From assembly GCA_038496675.1 (NCBI GenBank), contig CM076659.1, positions 6,311,072-6,375,071 of the forward strand: 64,000 nucleotides of DNA. The letters run 5' to 3'. Under the pieces are notes generated by a model, which saw only the letters and a program-made list of their open reading frames with translations, did no database searches and had not been told where the DNA came from. Source of the DNA: Rachycentron canadum. Taxonomy: Eukaryota; Chordata; Actinopteri; Carangiformes; Rachycentridae. The translations under genes and the position numbers were made by a program. Position 1 is the first letter of the stretch; every line of letters begins with the position of its first letter. Shown piece by piece: positions 24,086-39,000 of this stretch.

Positions 24086-27000
24086 CATTCATTGTGTGTT
24101 TAGGCTCATATCAGTCACTTCATCCCCTGGTGATGAGGCAGGACAGATCACTCTGTCAGCACAGCCAACGCATCCAGCCCAGAATGAGGAATGTGAGCAC
24201 CAGTCGGAAAAATTGTCCTACTGTATTTTTCACAGTAAGTTGCTCTGTGCTGAGGTTGCTTCGTGTACAGCATGCTTACGTATTTATAGCGTTATATAAT
24301 ATTATATATATATATATATATACCAGCAAATCAAGCGCCATTTTGCTGCAATCACAAGAACCCCCAAAGACTCACTAATGGATTATTTCAAATCCATGTC
24401 ACTGAAGTAAAATTGCTTGGAGTCATGCTTTTGTAGACATAAGTGTGGCAGCCTACTAAACATTTGAAAGAGATCTCACTAATGGATTTTATATCCAAAT
24501 AAATCCTTTAAATGGTTCAGTCTGAATAATTTCAGCAGATTTAACAGCACTTCTTATGTATTTTTTAAGAGTAGCCCTCTTGGCCTCGTGGCTTGATGTT
24601 GCCACAGTCTCTGTCTGCCTCTCTCTCCCTGTGCAGCCACTGCTGAGGCAAACACAGTACTTTACAGTGGAAGAGGGAGACTTAAGCTCGAAAAACACAT
24701 AGTGCTCACATACTTCCATCCAAACCTCAGTTTTTTTAGATCCTCTGCGCATGGAATTCAAACATCTGTCTTGGATTTTTGTCAACCTGTTATGACGTTA
24801 GCAGTGTTGACTTTTCCATCCTAGGTTGTCCCCAGTGACAACACAACACTCTGTGAAATCTTAGAAATAGTACGTCGCTAATAGAAACAGGCTCATAGAG
24901 ATAATATTGACATGACAGCAATGAAAAAACGACTATGTGTAATGTTAAGGGTTTCTCTCATAGTGACGAACCCACAAAGAATCATAGATGTCCCACAGGA
25001 GACCAGAGACCAGAACAGCTGCAGAGTGAGTACCGGACTTATAATTTTCACCAAGTCCCCAGAAGCAAATAATGTTACTGACACGTCAGCTGGAATCTTG
25101 GTTTTATTATATAAACCCCAAAATATAACAATATGTTAATGTTGTGTTTAGAGCTTGTTGCATGTTTCAAAGGAACATGCATACATCAAACTTATTAAAA
25201 GAAAAGTAAAACTATGGCACGTTGGAAGTTTAACTGTCCTCATTTTTGTCATTGCTAAGTCTCCATTGTACACATCCTTTACAGTTTACAGGCCAAGCAG
25301 ATGTTTCAACTTTTATCTTTCATATTTACTGTATAGTTGTGTGTACACATACGTTTTCTGTGCATTGAGGAATCGTTACTGATCTTTCACGTGTTGACTT
25401 GTTTCACCTCCAAATCAAGTGGTTTAGATGATTTGATTGTAACACGTCTGATCATCTGACTGCTTATTTCTTGCCCTGTCACACTTCAACAACAACAATT
25501 GGAAACTATGTAACTGAGACCCAAATTCTAATAAACTTGAATTTACATGAGGCTTATAAATGACTTGTTAGATTGTATAGTTTTGCAATGAGCAGTTACC
25601 CAGAAGGCCTCTGTTTTTCTGTGGAGGTGCAATGTCACACACACAGGTGCTGAGACTCAGTTCACTGTCACAGTAGTCTGGTTCACCCAGAGATGACTCA
25701 TTGTCCTGCTGAGTGTGATCGCATCAGAGACACCATGGAGACAGGTCCTCCCACTCCACCCCAACCCTGGCCCCCAACCCCCACCACTACTCATGCCCAT
25801 GTTCCTGATTTTCACCATCTCAGCCTCTCTTCTCTCATTTTCTTTTGCGGAATTGGCGTCAGACATTTCGTACTGCCCCTATAGGACGAATCAAAGAGTG
25901 TTGAAGTAAAAATATATATATATATATAAAAAAAATGTCTGAAGACTGGGCTCTGTTTCTCATTTGATTTTGTTGCAATATAACCACATCTCAATATCTG
26001 TAACTCTAGAAATGTGATGCAAGATAGGCCAAGTCATCAATAATCCAGAGTAATGTCTCTCTTTGCTGGGCCATCGATTGGTCATAATGCTATTTCTGTG
26101 CCTTCTGTGGTGTCTTATTTTAGCTATGCAGACTAATGATTCATTGCAGAGCAGAAAGAGCAAAGATCCTTTCATGTGTAGTCTAAGTGTGTGTGTATTT
26201 TTGTTTGAAAAAGAGACTGAAAGAGGAAATGAGGGGATGAAAGAAAGAGGCAGCCTTGATAGTTAAAGCTCCTGAATGTGAAATAATCTGCTGGTTTCAG
26301 AACAGCTGATAAACAGTGTGCAGTGCGGCACTGCAGCAGTGTTTACGCCCCATACGGTAGTGCTGGATTCATGTCTGTCTATGTCTGTGTCTAACCCTAA
26401 CTTTTTACTGAGGAGGGCTGTAGACTGACACGGATCTAAACATTGTGCTTGATACTGCTTGTAGAGATAAAGCAAGTTGATAATAGCCCTGTCCTGTATA
26501 ATTATGATGGTTGTCATTAAGAAAGTGATGTCTAAATCCTTACTCAGATTAAGAGCTATATGTGCAAGTGAATCTAGAGTAGTTTTAACCTTTTTTACCA
26601 TCAGGGGTGGACTATTTTCATGCTGTTTGTAGACACATGAGCATCTTTGGGAATAACAGTTTATCCACAGCTTTGGTTCAGACTGAAACATCTCAGCTAC
26701 TATTGGAGGGCCTACCATGCAGTTTGTTGCAGACATCCATGCTTTCATGAATTGGCCCCAAACTTGTGACAGACACTCACAGTTCCCAGACTTCGTTGAG
26801 CCCTGTGACTTTTTTTTTTTTATTTCTCCAGCACCAGTATAAGGGTGACATTTGCAGCTTGTGTGGAATTACTGGTTGGACTGGCCCATGAATTTTGGTT
26901 CAGATACTCTCCTTAGGATGAACTGTAATCACTTTGGTGATCTCCTGACTTTTCATCTAGCAGTACTCACATTCAGTTAGCATGATAACGCACTAAACCA

Positions 27001-30000
27001 GGACTGCTAACATAGTCTACATTACACATGATGACATCAACATGATGGTAGCATGAAGCTCAAGGAAAAGCAATATTTCAGTTGTTTTAGTCGATGTCTT
27101 TGATGGCATGAGGCAGAGGATGCGTTTCACATTAAAACTTACTTTTTAAAGGTAATAATAAAGAAGACTGAGGTAGATGCCTATTGGGAGCATAAGGCAG
27201 GTACAGACAGTAAATTGCTCATAAATTTAAATGACATTTTCTTTTGGGGATGAAAGTACAGTAAATTCAGTAGCGAAAGAGATTTCATCAATACCCTTTC
27301 AGTGTGCCATTTACCAAGCCCGCTCCCCTCAGCATTTTGACTCTCCAGTCTCGACTGATCAAGACAATCTATATTTAGATTGTTGCTGTCTAGAGAGTCT
27401 ATCTGGGACGTGAACCCCAAGTTGTGCTGTCCTGCTTAATGTTGTTCTGTTTTTCTTTTTTACCCTGACAGCCTCTCAGCACTTGGGCTTTATCTCTGGT
27501 GTTTGTGTGATGCTGCAGTTTCAGGTCCTCGTGCAGAGCGTGTCCTCAGATGAACATCATTAAAAAAAGAAAAAGCAATGTTACAAATATTGCACTTGCT
27601 ACCACATCCAGCCACCACGATGACTCATCAACATTACAATTCAATAGTAATACAAACATCTGCTCTCTTGCAGTGGCTCATGCGCAGGACACACACCACC
27701 ACCCCACAGAGAAGCCCCTGATTCAGTGCTACAAGTGTGGGGAGCCATGTAAGGGTGAGGTGCTGCGGGTGCAGAACAAGCACTTTCACCTCAAGTGCTT
27801 CACCTGTAAAGGTACGTAATGTGAAATAATGAAACCATTTCAGTATCAGTTGGTAGTTGTGTATTTTATGTAAATAAATATGTGGTGTTGAATGGGTTTC
27901 ACATGTATTTACTGCGTGTGATTTAGCTCAGCCTTACTCCCCGCTTTATCGCTGTAATATTGTGATGAAAAAGACCAGTCTTTTGTAAATAAGTAAACAT
28001 GTTTACAGTTTTAAAATGATGCATCAGACAGTTTAGACAGTATTTTTTTCTGAATAGAGGAAGGAGAATGTGGGAGTTGCGTGAAAATTGGCAGCTAATG
28101 TGTGAAGTTTTAAAATGCATCACTAATTTTATGCCGTCACAATAGTAGGAAATTAGCTTCTTTTCATTCAGTACATGCTGGCCAATAAACAACATATGAT
28201 TCTCCTCTGATGTGTGCTCTGGTGTTAGATAGTTAGGTCTAGAAGTACAAGTATAGGGGAGACTAATGTCTCTTCAGATACAAAGACAAAAGTAAATAAA
28301 TATGTAAATTCTTTTTCCATGACTGTCCCAAAAAGCATCCCAACCACCCAGCTGGAAGCCCCTAAAGGCCACGATGTCCTATCCATCATCCTCTAATGAG
28401 GAGGATACATTTGTTGCAGGACTCATGTTCACTTCTCAGACCTCTGACTTCAAACAAAGTACCATTCAAACTGCTGTAACAAGTGATAGTGCAAATCTTT
28501 CTGCATTTAGCCTTGTTACTGATGGATTCCTGGCGTTCTAGTATGATTACAACGTGGCCGCCCACATCTGACCACGCTCCCTCACTCATGTAGGCTGAAC
28601 CTGCCCCACTGAAGCCCTTGTAGTTAATCTGTGACTGGAGCACTGTAATAGAGATAGCTTAGTTCACCAAGGGCCCAGAATAACACAAGCAAACACTGAG
28701 ATTAGTACCTAATTCTGTCCTTTTCAAGTGGATATGCATGCCTTTAGAGAGTTGTTGTTGATAAACGTGTATGTGAGTATGTGTGTGTGTGTGTGTTGTG
28801 TGCATGAGTTAACAGTTGGCAAAGAAGACACAATGATATCTTTAATAGCCAAGATACACACTGTATGAGACTGAGTCTTTGCTCTAAAAGTGTGTGTGTG
28901 TTTTACGGTTTCCAACCTGTGAGAGTTGTGGTCATGCCAGGTTGACTGATCTTACTGACACTCAGAGGCTATTAACAGATACTATCCCTTGGCAGACAAA
29001 TCCCAAATAGCCTCTTTTTTTTAATGTGTTTATCTCATCGCATGAAATGCACAAAAGTTAATTCCATCGATTCACTTTCATTTCAGTTTGATCAGTTGAC
29101 CCTGTTAAATTTCCAGAAAGGCATTTTATGTAATGGCATGCATCTGTTGAAAAGCGGAGGTGGTTTGACATCAGAGTCAAAGGTCACCAGATCTCCACTG
29201 CTGGTTTTCTCTCGACTCAGTTAGCTTACAAGCTAATCTCATCATCCCTGAGCCCTAATGCAATTAAATCTGATTCTTTCCCTCACTCACTCTCATTCAT
29301 CCCCAGGATTTATTGAGGCTCATTGCATAAGAATGATTAGGTGCAGTTATCTCAGACATCAAAATATTTTCCCTCTTAGCTGTGGTGTTCCCAAAAGGCT
29401 ATTAGATTTCCAGGCTCACTCTGTGGTGCTGAAAGGAGGTGGACTGCATGACACATGGGATCAGAAGGAAAAATAAGTAAAAACTGCCATTGGATGGATT
29501 GTCTTCGCATTTTGTACAGACATTCACTGTTGCCAGAAGATGGATCTAATAACTTTGGTGATCCTTTGACTTTTACTCTAGAGTCACCATGAGGTTGACA
29601 TTTGTAGTTTTGAGTTAAATGTTTCTATAACTACTAGATAATATTTGGTATGGAGATTCATTTTCTCCCCCAAAGTAATTAATAACTGGTTATTTCTAAC
29701 TCCAAATTTCTTTATGACCAAATATGCAAAAAATAATGACGTCACCTCAGATAGACTTTGTGTTCACTGCTCATTAGCAAATGTTTGTGCACGCTGATGC
29801 TAAGATGTTTAACTAATGATAAACATGGTAAACATTAGACACGCTAAACATTACCATGTTTTTTGTTAGATTTTATACATGCTGATGTTAGCATTTAGCT
29901 CTATGTGCTGCCTTGGCTAAATACAGGCTTATTATTCACAAATTTAGTCTTGCTTTATAATCCTATTTAAAGATGGCAAACACCCAGGTCAAGCATGAAA

Positions 30001-33000
30001 GTTAGAAACTGGTGTCTTTCATGATGAACCAGCCAAAAAGTGAAAAGCCAGAGATCTTGAGCCACCTTGAAAGCCTGTAGGAGTTTCAACATTATTCCTC
30101 CAGTAAAGGCATGGTCAGAAGCATAGCATATCATCAATAGTAAAGCATAATAACAGTGTCACACCAACATTAAAATATTCCAGACACTCAATTGTTCCCT
30201 AATTTATATTTCTGCCTTTTCATGTTTATCTAGATGACAAAGTTATATATGAATGGAAGGAAGCTTGTTAGACACTTACAATGTAGTGTAAAGTATTTAC
30301 AGCTGGTTTATCTTCAGAAACAGATTAAGGCTATTTCCTGAGCTGGACAATTGAATTGTTGTTGCATTGAAAAGTCTACATCCACGCCAACAATGAAAAG
30401 ACCTTGCTGTCGTGGTGCTGATTAATTGACACAACCCCACAATGCAAAGTTCTTTCAGCTGGAGAAGCATCAAGTCAACTTTTTTTTGTAACTGTGAACA
30501 CTGCTGATGAAAAGATTTTATGTTATGTCTTCACATCGTAACACACAGAGCTGTTAAAATGTATTTTTCACAGATTTTTTAGTCAGCATCCATTTCATGC
30601 ATTCAGCGAGCCCCTCAGGATTACACAAACCAGCAAGTCTTAACAAAGCCATTGATGCGTGGAGGAGCTGGGTGGCTTGTTGGATGGATGCTTTATGCGT
30701 TATATGGGCAGAGCACAGTATGACCTGACCTGCCAATGTGTGTGTCCGGTATAGTGTGTGGCTGTGACCTCGCCCAGGGGGGCTTCTTCATGAAGAATGG
30801 AGAATATCTGTGCACGCTGGACTATCAACGCATGCACGGTACCCGCTGCAATGGCTGTGGGGACTTTGTGGAGGGGGAAGTGGTCACCGCCCTGGGCAAG
30901 ACCTACCACCCTGCCTGCTTTGTCTGCACCATCTGCAAGTAAGACATCCAGTACTTTCATGCCACTATTGTTAGCTGATAAAACCACAGATCCAACTGCA
31001 GTGATTTAACTTTTAGAAATACAGTAATTAGATTGCACGATAGGCATTGTTTGCCTTGAGCTTCAAAAAGCAGGGAATTTATCTGTAGGTTTGGAGAGAA
31101 AACAGGGATGTGCCCATGTAAAGAAGGCAAGAAGTCAATAATAACATAATGGGGGCATTCGAAAGCAAACAGGGCATGATAGTATCTCAGTCTTCCTGAT
31201 TGAATTTCTACTTAAAACAAATCTGTGACCAAAATTGACCTAAATTTTCTCATTGTTTTTCATCATAATAGTTGATTCTATTTAAAATCAATACCAATGC
31301 TTCTCTATAGAGCCACTTCCAACCTATGATTTATTATTACAGATTTACGTGGGACTTTCTAATATAGCAATAATGACATTTTGCTCAGAAACATGTGAAG
31401 TAAATACACAAATACACTTGAAGTCAAAGTTGGTGGGAATACAGACAGTCGACAGTACCATGCTGTGTGTCAAGTCTGCGTCATCTGACTAAATAGCCTG
31501 ACTAAATAGATGGACAGCATTGACATACGTCCACATCATCAGGCCCTGTCATCTAGCCCCATCACACAACCTGCAAGCCACAGTTAATGAACTACTAAAC
31601 TTACCACAGGGCCATAGCTGATGTCTTCTTGACTGATTGTTGATGTCCCTCTGCTTGTAGACGACCGTTCCCTGCTGGGGACAGGGTAACCTTTAACGGG
31701 AAGGACTGTCTGTGTCAGTACTGTGTCGAGCCCATGTCTCCAGGACCAAAGGACATCCTTGGCTCCAGCAGTAAGTAGCCACGCATGCACGTGGGGGACT
31801 GCACATGAAGAAATTTACTCTAACACGATGCTATTTGGGCACACAGAATCTTGCTGTAGATTTCAAAGTAAAAGTGTATTGATTGAAGAAGTTTTTCAAA
31901 AAACCAAAAGTTTGGAAACTTGAGCTTTAGTGTGTGATTCATGCATGACATTTAATGGGACTGTTGACCATTAACTGTGAAAATTCTGTGATATTTCTGC
32001 TGTGAAGAATGATTTTCATCAGTCATCTTTCCTGCTTCATTATTAGCATAAATTTCACTTAACACAAACACAAATGTTTAAATCAGACATGAAAATCTAT
32101 TAAAAAAACAAACAAACACACACACACAAAACTTTGCTTTAAATTGTTGTGAAGACAAATGTAGGTACCAAATATGTCATTCAAGACTTTGCATTTTGTG
32201 TTTAGCTGAGAAGATCGATACCACTTCTTTATATCTGATAGCAGCTGATTAGCTTATCTTAGCAAAATCTAATCTAAGGTAAGGTCTTGTTGTTTTTACA
32301 CTTTGGCTTCTGGTTTTTACGCTTTGGATTTTTTTAGTTTTTAGTTTAGTTTAAACAAATTAGACAGGAAGTGATGGTGGTGGTGAGCTTTGGAGATGCT
32401 GGTTGGCAGATTTTGGAAACTTTGAACTGAGCCAGCGTAGCTATTTTCTCCTGTTACCCTGCAGCCGCTAAGCTAACTAGCTGCACAATGTACCCGCAGA
32501 TATGGAAGTGGTCTCAGTATTCTCTGATTCTCAGAGAGATTGCGAATAATTATATCACTCAAAACGTCAACGGAAACAAAATAAAGGAGAAAAAAAATGT
32601 CAATCATTCAGTAAGTGTGTCAAACTATTTTGTAGCTGCTCCACATATCAGTATAGTCGAAGATTGTTTGTGTAGAGCTCTTCTGCAACCCAGTCATTTT
32701 TTTAAGACTGAATGCTGGAGAGGAATCCCTCAGGGCGTTCCTCCACCTTTCTTCTCTTCTTCTCTGTAAATGCAGTCTTGTTCGACCAGCTATGCTCCTT
32801 TATGAATAATACCAAGACAGGTCTTGCTAAATAATGCACGACCATGCATTTCCTCTCCTCTGGATCAGGGGACGCGAGGCCCTCAAACCCCTCCTCCTCC
32901 AACTCTTCTCATCCTCTCTCTTTCGTTTTCCTCTCTTTCTCTTCCTGTTTTCTCTCTCTCTCTCTCTCTCTCTCTCACCTCCACTGGTCTCTCTGTTGGC

Positions 33001-36000
33001 GTTTGAAGAGCTTTTAGACAAGGTCACCTATAAATAAGGCATGCTGATTCTCCTCATGCCATCAGCCTCGTTACGCCTTACATAGTTATTGTCCCCTGTG
33101 GTTGCAGTGGGCTCTGTGTTGCTTTCATCCTCTATTCATTAAAGAAGAGATGACAAGAAGATTGTTCATTTAAAAACCAACCTCTTACACTCTTAGAGCC
33201 TCTGTATCCTACTTGGGTTTAGATGGAGCTTTTAGAACCATGGTAAGAGAAATGTGGATGATAGAAAGAGGCAGCTGTCAGAACATTGCTGGTTACCCTC
33301 TATCACCATCTAGTGTCTTGGGTCAGAACTGACAAGATGTCTCACTCTTGGCATGAAATAATTTATCCCCTGGCTGTTATTGTGAGCCCATCAGAGGCAG
33401 TGTTTTTGCATAACATAAACCGTCAAGTGAGCATTAATCCAGTCTACAGATATATCCTTTCTCACTTATTGTATTTTCATGCATGTTTTGTAACAATAAT
33501 TCTTAAATTCATGTGTTTTTAAGCCATGGCACCTTTGGTTTTCACAGATTGTGCAGGATGTGGTCGAGACATTAAGAACGGACAGGCTCTTCTAGCATTG
33601 GACAAACAGTGGCATCTGGGCTGCTTCAAGTGTAAGGCCTGCAGCAAAGTGCTTACTGGGGAGTACATCAGCAAGTAAGCAGCTAATACCTGCACATTTT
33701 ACACGCTACTTGGTTGAATTTGAGCTTGTGTGAACTTCACATAATATATGTCACCTTCAAGTCCCTGTTGTTTAGATTTGTCTTTCTTCCTCTCAGGGAT
33801 GGCGCCCCCTACTGTGAGAAGGACTACCAGATCCATTTTGGAGTTCAATGTGAGGCGTGTCATCAGTTCATTACAGGGAAGGTGCTTGAGGTAAGACATG
33901 GACACAAACACGCCCAAGTGCTGTCATCTGATTGGCTCCTTAGTGCAGGCAGTGTTTCTCTGCGCAGCTGACTGCTTGAGGTGGAATTTATAATATGCTC
34001 CAGTAGACAGACTATTAAAATTGCACCTGGATTTCATACGAATCCTGCCTAAGATAAGTTTGAAGGAATTCTATGGGAAGAAATACTTTCACTTGTATTT
34101 GAATCATTAATGTTTAGTAGTAACATCTGTCTTCTGCTCCCCAGACAGACAGGGGATGTTGCATTGGAGTGAAATTGTGAAATGCAGTTTGTAAATCTCT
34201 GGTGTAATCTCTTCAGAACTGAGCCAAATAGACTCTTGACATGACTGTATTCAACTAAAAGATTAATTCTTAGCAGATTTTTAGGTCTCTCCAACTCTGC
34301 AAATACCCAATGCTTGCACACACTCAAACAAGCTTGCTTTTCCACAAATTATATAAATATTACATAAAGCACAGAATGTGATCTGACATTTATGAAGTGA
34401 TCATTATTCATTCATACTGTATGTCATGCAGCTGTTACGAAACTCTTGTTTAAATGTTATTAACATTGTCTGAGTGGAGTTTATGTAAAAATGTTGCCAA
34501 CACTCCTGCCTTTCACTGCCTTTCTGTCTCATTTTCCTGGTCTCTTCAAATAAGTGCTAGCCTGTCTGTTCTGCAGTCAGTGATCCAATCAGACACTGAG
34601 TTATGTGTCATTTAATGGTATGAAAATGTCACTGCTAGCCAGCCAACCAGGCTTACATTAATCCACCACTAAGGCAGGCCTTTATGACAATAGGAAAAGG
34701 CCTCAGCGTTGCACCCCTGAGCTCCTGCCAATGGATCAGCGGGGCCAAAGCCACCCCAGTCTGTCTGATAGCCTAATCACTGACCCAAGACCCAGATCAA
34801 ATACTGTGGAGCCATTGGCAGGTTTTCATATTGTCTGCATCTCTGGAAATGCAATGTGAATGGCTCATTAATGCAGGGGCATTTAATGTAGCTATTAAAG
34901 ACAGAGAAAAATAAAGAGTCATCCTACACATATAGCATAAGTACCTTTATTATCCCTGAGAGAGAGATTCAGTTTTACAGTGTATGTGAGGAAAAGATTG
35001 GGTAGGAGGTGCTATGAAGTTCTTGCTCTCGCTGCTCTATAGATGTTTTTGATACAGTAAAATGTAAAATGCAAATATTATTCAGTGGCTTCATATCTCT
35101 GAGTGGCCACTTGCCTGCTGAAATGTTACTGAGGGTTGTTATACAGCAGGCAAAGTTTCATTTGGTTATTTATCACTCCTGGTGAAAGTCACACAGGCCT
35201 TATAATGAAGCACTCTGCATGTAAAGTGCCACATCAGTGTGGATGGAGACCGAGCCACTGTAGCTGTCAGATCATTTTATTGCATTGCATTATACAGGTT
35301 TTTACAAAGAGGAACACTCAGATATTTGAAAGCAGGTTGACTGTGTCAAACGGTCACGGTGGCCATAGTCAATACAAACAGTTTTACCATTTTTATACAG
35401 TAAGATTTATGACTGGAATGCATTCAATTATTGTAATTGTAATATATTCCCATTGATCATTAACTACTAAGGAACAGGCTGATTTCAGGATCCTGTAGAG
35501 CATTTTCAACAGCTGCCCAGTGCTAAGTTTCATCAACAGTTGTTCCTGAAGGAACGGACACCAGTTACCAGTACATAGGGTGTGATGAAAGTCTCTTGCT
35601 TACACACTTTGGCTCCTAGAGGAAAGGAATGTAGCTGAGAGCAGGTAGAGCACTGGCTTTATTATCTGGAAGTCACAGCGCTGCCTCACTCACTTCAACA
35701 CAGGCTTCATTGGTCTTCGTTGTCCTGTGATGTCAAACGTCTGCTTTGTGCGCTGTCTGTCTTCTCCAGGCAGGAGATAAGCACTACCACCCCAGCTGTG
35801 CGCGATGCAGCAGGTGCAATCAGATGTTCACAGAAGGAGAAGAGATGTATCTCCAAGGTGAGCTAACCAACCTATATTATCATTACCTCATCTGTGATTA
35901 TTTTCATGTTTCAACTGACATTAGAGTAAAGCCATGGGGTGTAGCAAAGGGATTAAATGGGATATGTTTCTGTTATTAGTGCAAGCATGCTATATGGAAA

Positions 36001-39000
36001 GGAAATGATCACATACTGTGTCACTTTGTTATATCTGCTTATATATTGTGCTTATTGTGCTTGTCTATTTTTTCCATGTTGTATTAAAGACAATTTGGCT
36101 TTTAAATTCAAATTGGCAATTAAAGTGAAGTGATGTGAAAAGCTTAGTGTCTTTGTGGAGTGCTGGGTCATGACAAGCCAAAAGAACAGCTTTAATCCTC
36201 CTTCTATAAGTCTCTAAAACGCCACTTAAGACCTCAACGCCATTCCTCCAAAAGATCTTCTCTTGTGTGATGTTTTCATAATGATGTTTAGAGAGCACTC
36301 CAATATCTCTCATTGGTGTTCAATTAGGTCGAGATTTAGTCTCTGCAAAGGCCATAACATATGATTAGTGTCACTTTCATACTCAAAATGTAGATTTTCT
36401 GTGAATTTCTTAAGGATAAGTTGATTTGCTGTTCACTCTCAGCACTGTGTTTATTGAAAAGGCAACAGTTTGGCCATAGACCAGCAGGCATAAACTCAAT
36501 AGTATCAAACTTTTATACCACAGCCACAAGAGTCATCACAAATACCATCAATAATTTTCATCCATTTTCTATCAATTATTGATGGTGTAATAGTCCCAGG
36601 TTTGCTATTGTTTCTTGCTACAGTCTGTCGTTAAAGTATAAAAACATTGTTATTTCTTATTGTGAGCATGATCCCCAATTGGATCAAGGTTAATGCACTT
36701 ACTGTCAGTGTGCAGAAAGCCTCCACTGTCTTTTTCATAATTTAATTTTTTCCTATATGCTTGCAAGCCAGATGTGTACTAGGCAGCACTCAATTTGCCC
36801 TTTACTTGGTCATTCAAAATATGAACAAATAAGCAATATAACTCTGTCTTTCTCTCTCAGGATCAACAGTTTGGCATCCTGGCTGCAAGAACACTACCAG
36901 AACAGAGGAGAGACACAGGGAGCGGGTAGGAATTTGTGTGTCACTGACTCCATTGTCCTTGACTGAAAGCACCTTTCTGTTTCATATCTCATGACAATAT
37001 TTTACTGGATAAGACAGAAATTCAGAGTTAGTTAACATGGGATTCTGCGTGGGCTGTTACCACTCCCTTGCTGATTTGTTAAACTTTAACCTAGTGTGGT
37101 TTCGATCATTTGCCTATTTAGGCCGTTTTGTGTGAGTGTGTGCCTTTGCATGTGTGTCTGTGTGTATAAATACTCCTTCATGTGCGTATTTACATGTGGA
37201 CATGTCCGCTTTGATGTGTGTGTGAATTGTGAGTCAGGCTGGAGAGGCACAACCCCTGTGTGATGTCCTGTGAACCCCCCTCTCCCTTCCTCCACAGCTA
37301 TTGCCTCCGTCCCTCTTATTCCTCCAAAAAACAGAAAGGCAGGTACTGTATTCGCTATTGGCTATGAGATGGCATCATCCTGTGTTCCACCATATACTAT
37401 ACATAGGACACGATGCACTGTATGCTGCCATCTGCTGGAGACAGCCTGCAGTGTGCTCTATGTGTACCATGCGGAGCCATTCAGTCTTGTCTTTTAACAC
37501 CTTAAATTACGCTCATATCAAAGGTGCATGAGACAAAGATGCGCACACATTTTAAGGAGCAGACACAATATCACAGATGACTAATTTATTTTTATTTCCT
37601 AAAATCCCCATTTACCCATTAGGTGAAAAGCTTGTTTAATTACACTACATTCAGACCTGCTGCTGCCATCCAAATGATTCATTTCCCATAAACAGGCATG
37701 AGGTTCTTAAGAACATAAAATCACAGCGCTGAAGCACTCATTCACTTTGCAAATTTGCAAATGAATGAACCAATCATGAGATGACATATTGGTATTTTAA
37801 AGGTACTCCATGAAATTCATGAAACATAAATATAGGGGTTGCAGCTCTCTCTCATCACTCATATATTATAAAGGCCAAACGGTGTAATGTGTTTTGGGTA
37901 ATAGTCGTGGATGATATGTAGATGGCAGGGGGCTGTGGATCATGGGAGACTGAATGCCTGACAGATGTACTCACTAACAGCTGCTTGTGCATTTTCTTCT
38001 CACAGCCTACGAGGTCGTCGTCCGAGAGTATTTGTTCCAGACCTGGTTCAAGCATACCGGGCTCACCGGGTCACACGATCTATGTAAGACATGTCACAAA
38101 ACTGTATGTATAAATCGTTTGTGTTAAGACTTGTCACTTGTCACTTGTTTTGTCACTCTAGTCAGAACTGACCTTATCATTTTTGATATTTAAAAACAGT
38201 TTTGACAGTTGCAATAGTAAAGTGTTATCTCCCTTTACTCTCGTGCTGTTGTGTACATGTTTGTCTTTATTTGTCTCCCTAGGCAAAAGTAGACAATGAG
38301 ATCCTTGATTACAGAGACCTAGCTGCTATTCCAAAAGTCAAAGCCATTTATGACATTGAGCGCCCCGATCTTATTACCTATGAACCTATGTACACCACCT
38401 CCCTGGATGAGAGAGAGGAGAGACGAGAAAGTGTGGGAGAGGTAAACACACAGACCGCATGCTTCTTTTCCTGCATGCACACTATCTTTGTGCACATACA
38501 GTACCGTGCCTTAAGAGAAATATTCTTTAAATGATTCTCTGTTTTGCTCTGGGATAAGTTTTCCTCTAGTAGGACTTTTTCTTTATGAAAAAGCAAGATA
38601 AGAAAGATTAAGGTACACAAGGGAGTTGTTGCTGGTTGTGTGATATTTTTCATGTTTTAGTAAAAGCTTTTCTGTAGTACTAAAGTTCTGTGTCCCTCAC
38701 AGCTCCACACTGCCAGGAGGGAGCGTTCCCCCTTGCCCGATGACAAGGTAAGATATGTCAGCATACAGTGATGATGATAAATGACCCTAAAACGCAAAGG
38801 AAAGAACAGAGGTGTGCGTCATATAAAGAGAAGTGCAGGTGCCTTCTAGAAACAACAAGGAAGGTCAGCAGATAAGCCATTTTCAGTGCTGCTAAAGAGT
38901 TGAGTTTTTATAGGCTCTTAATACTATGATATTTATTTCATGTTTAATGTTATCTATATAAATTGATGGCTGAAGTTTTAATTAAGACTTGTTCTTTCTA

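Larger units (their letters stand above)
15222..27673. other. Large ablim1 intron with repeats and an assembly gap
   Basis: About 12.4 kb without a recognisable constitutive exon. It contains a candidate fourth first exon (19921), the N gap (19079-19466), many microsatellites, purine/pyrimidine runs at 19630-19812 and 20567-20670, and an interspersed repeat at about 26840-27060. ORFs crossing the N run or CA repeats are artefacts. Regulatory elements are likely in so large a first intron but cannot be identified by eye. Confidence 0.8.

Noticed and set aside
34925..34975. Phrase CCTTTATTATCCCTGAGAG resembling the 3' end of fish SINEs
   Set aside because: Too short and lacking a tRNA-like head; not enough to call an element.
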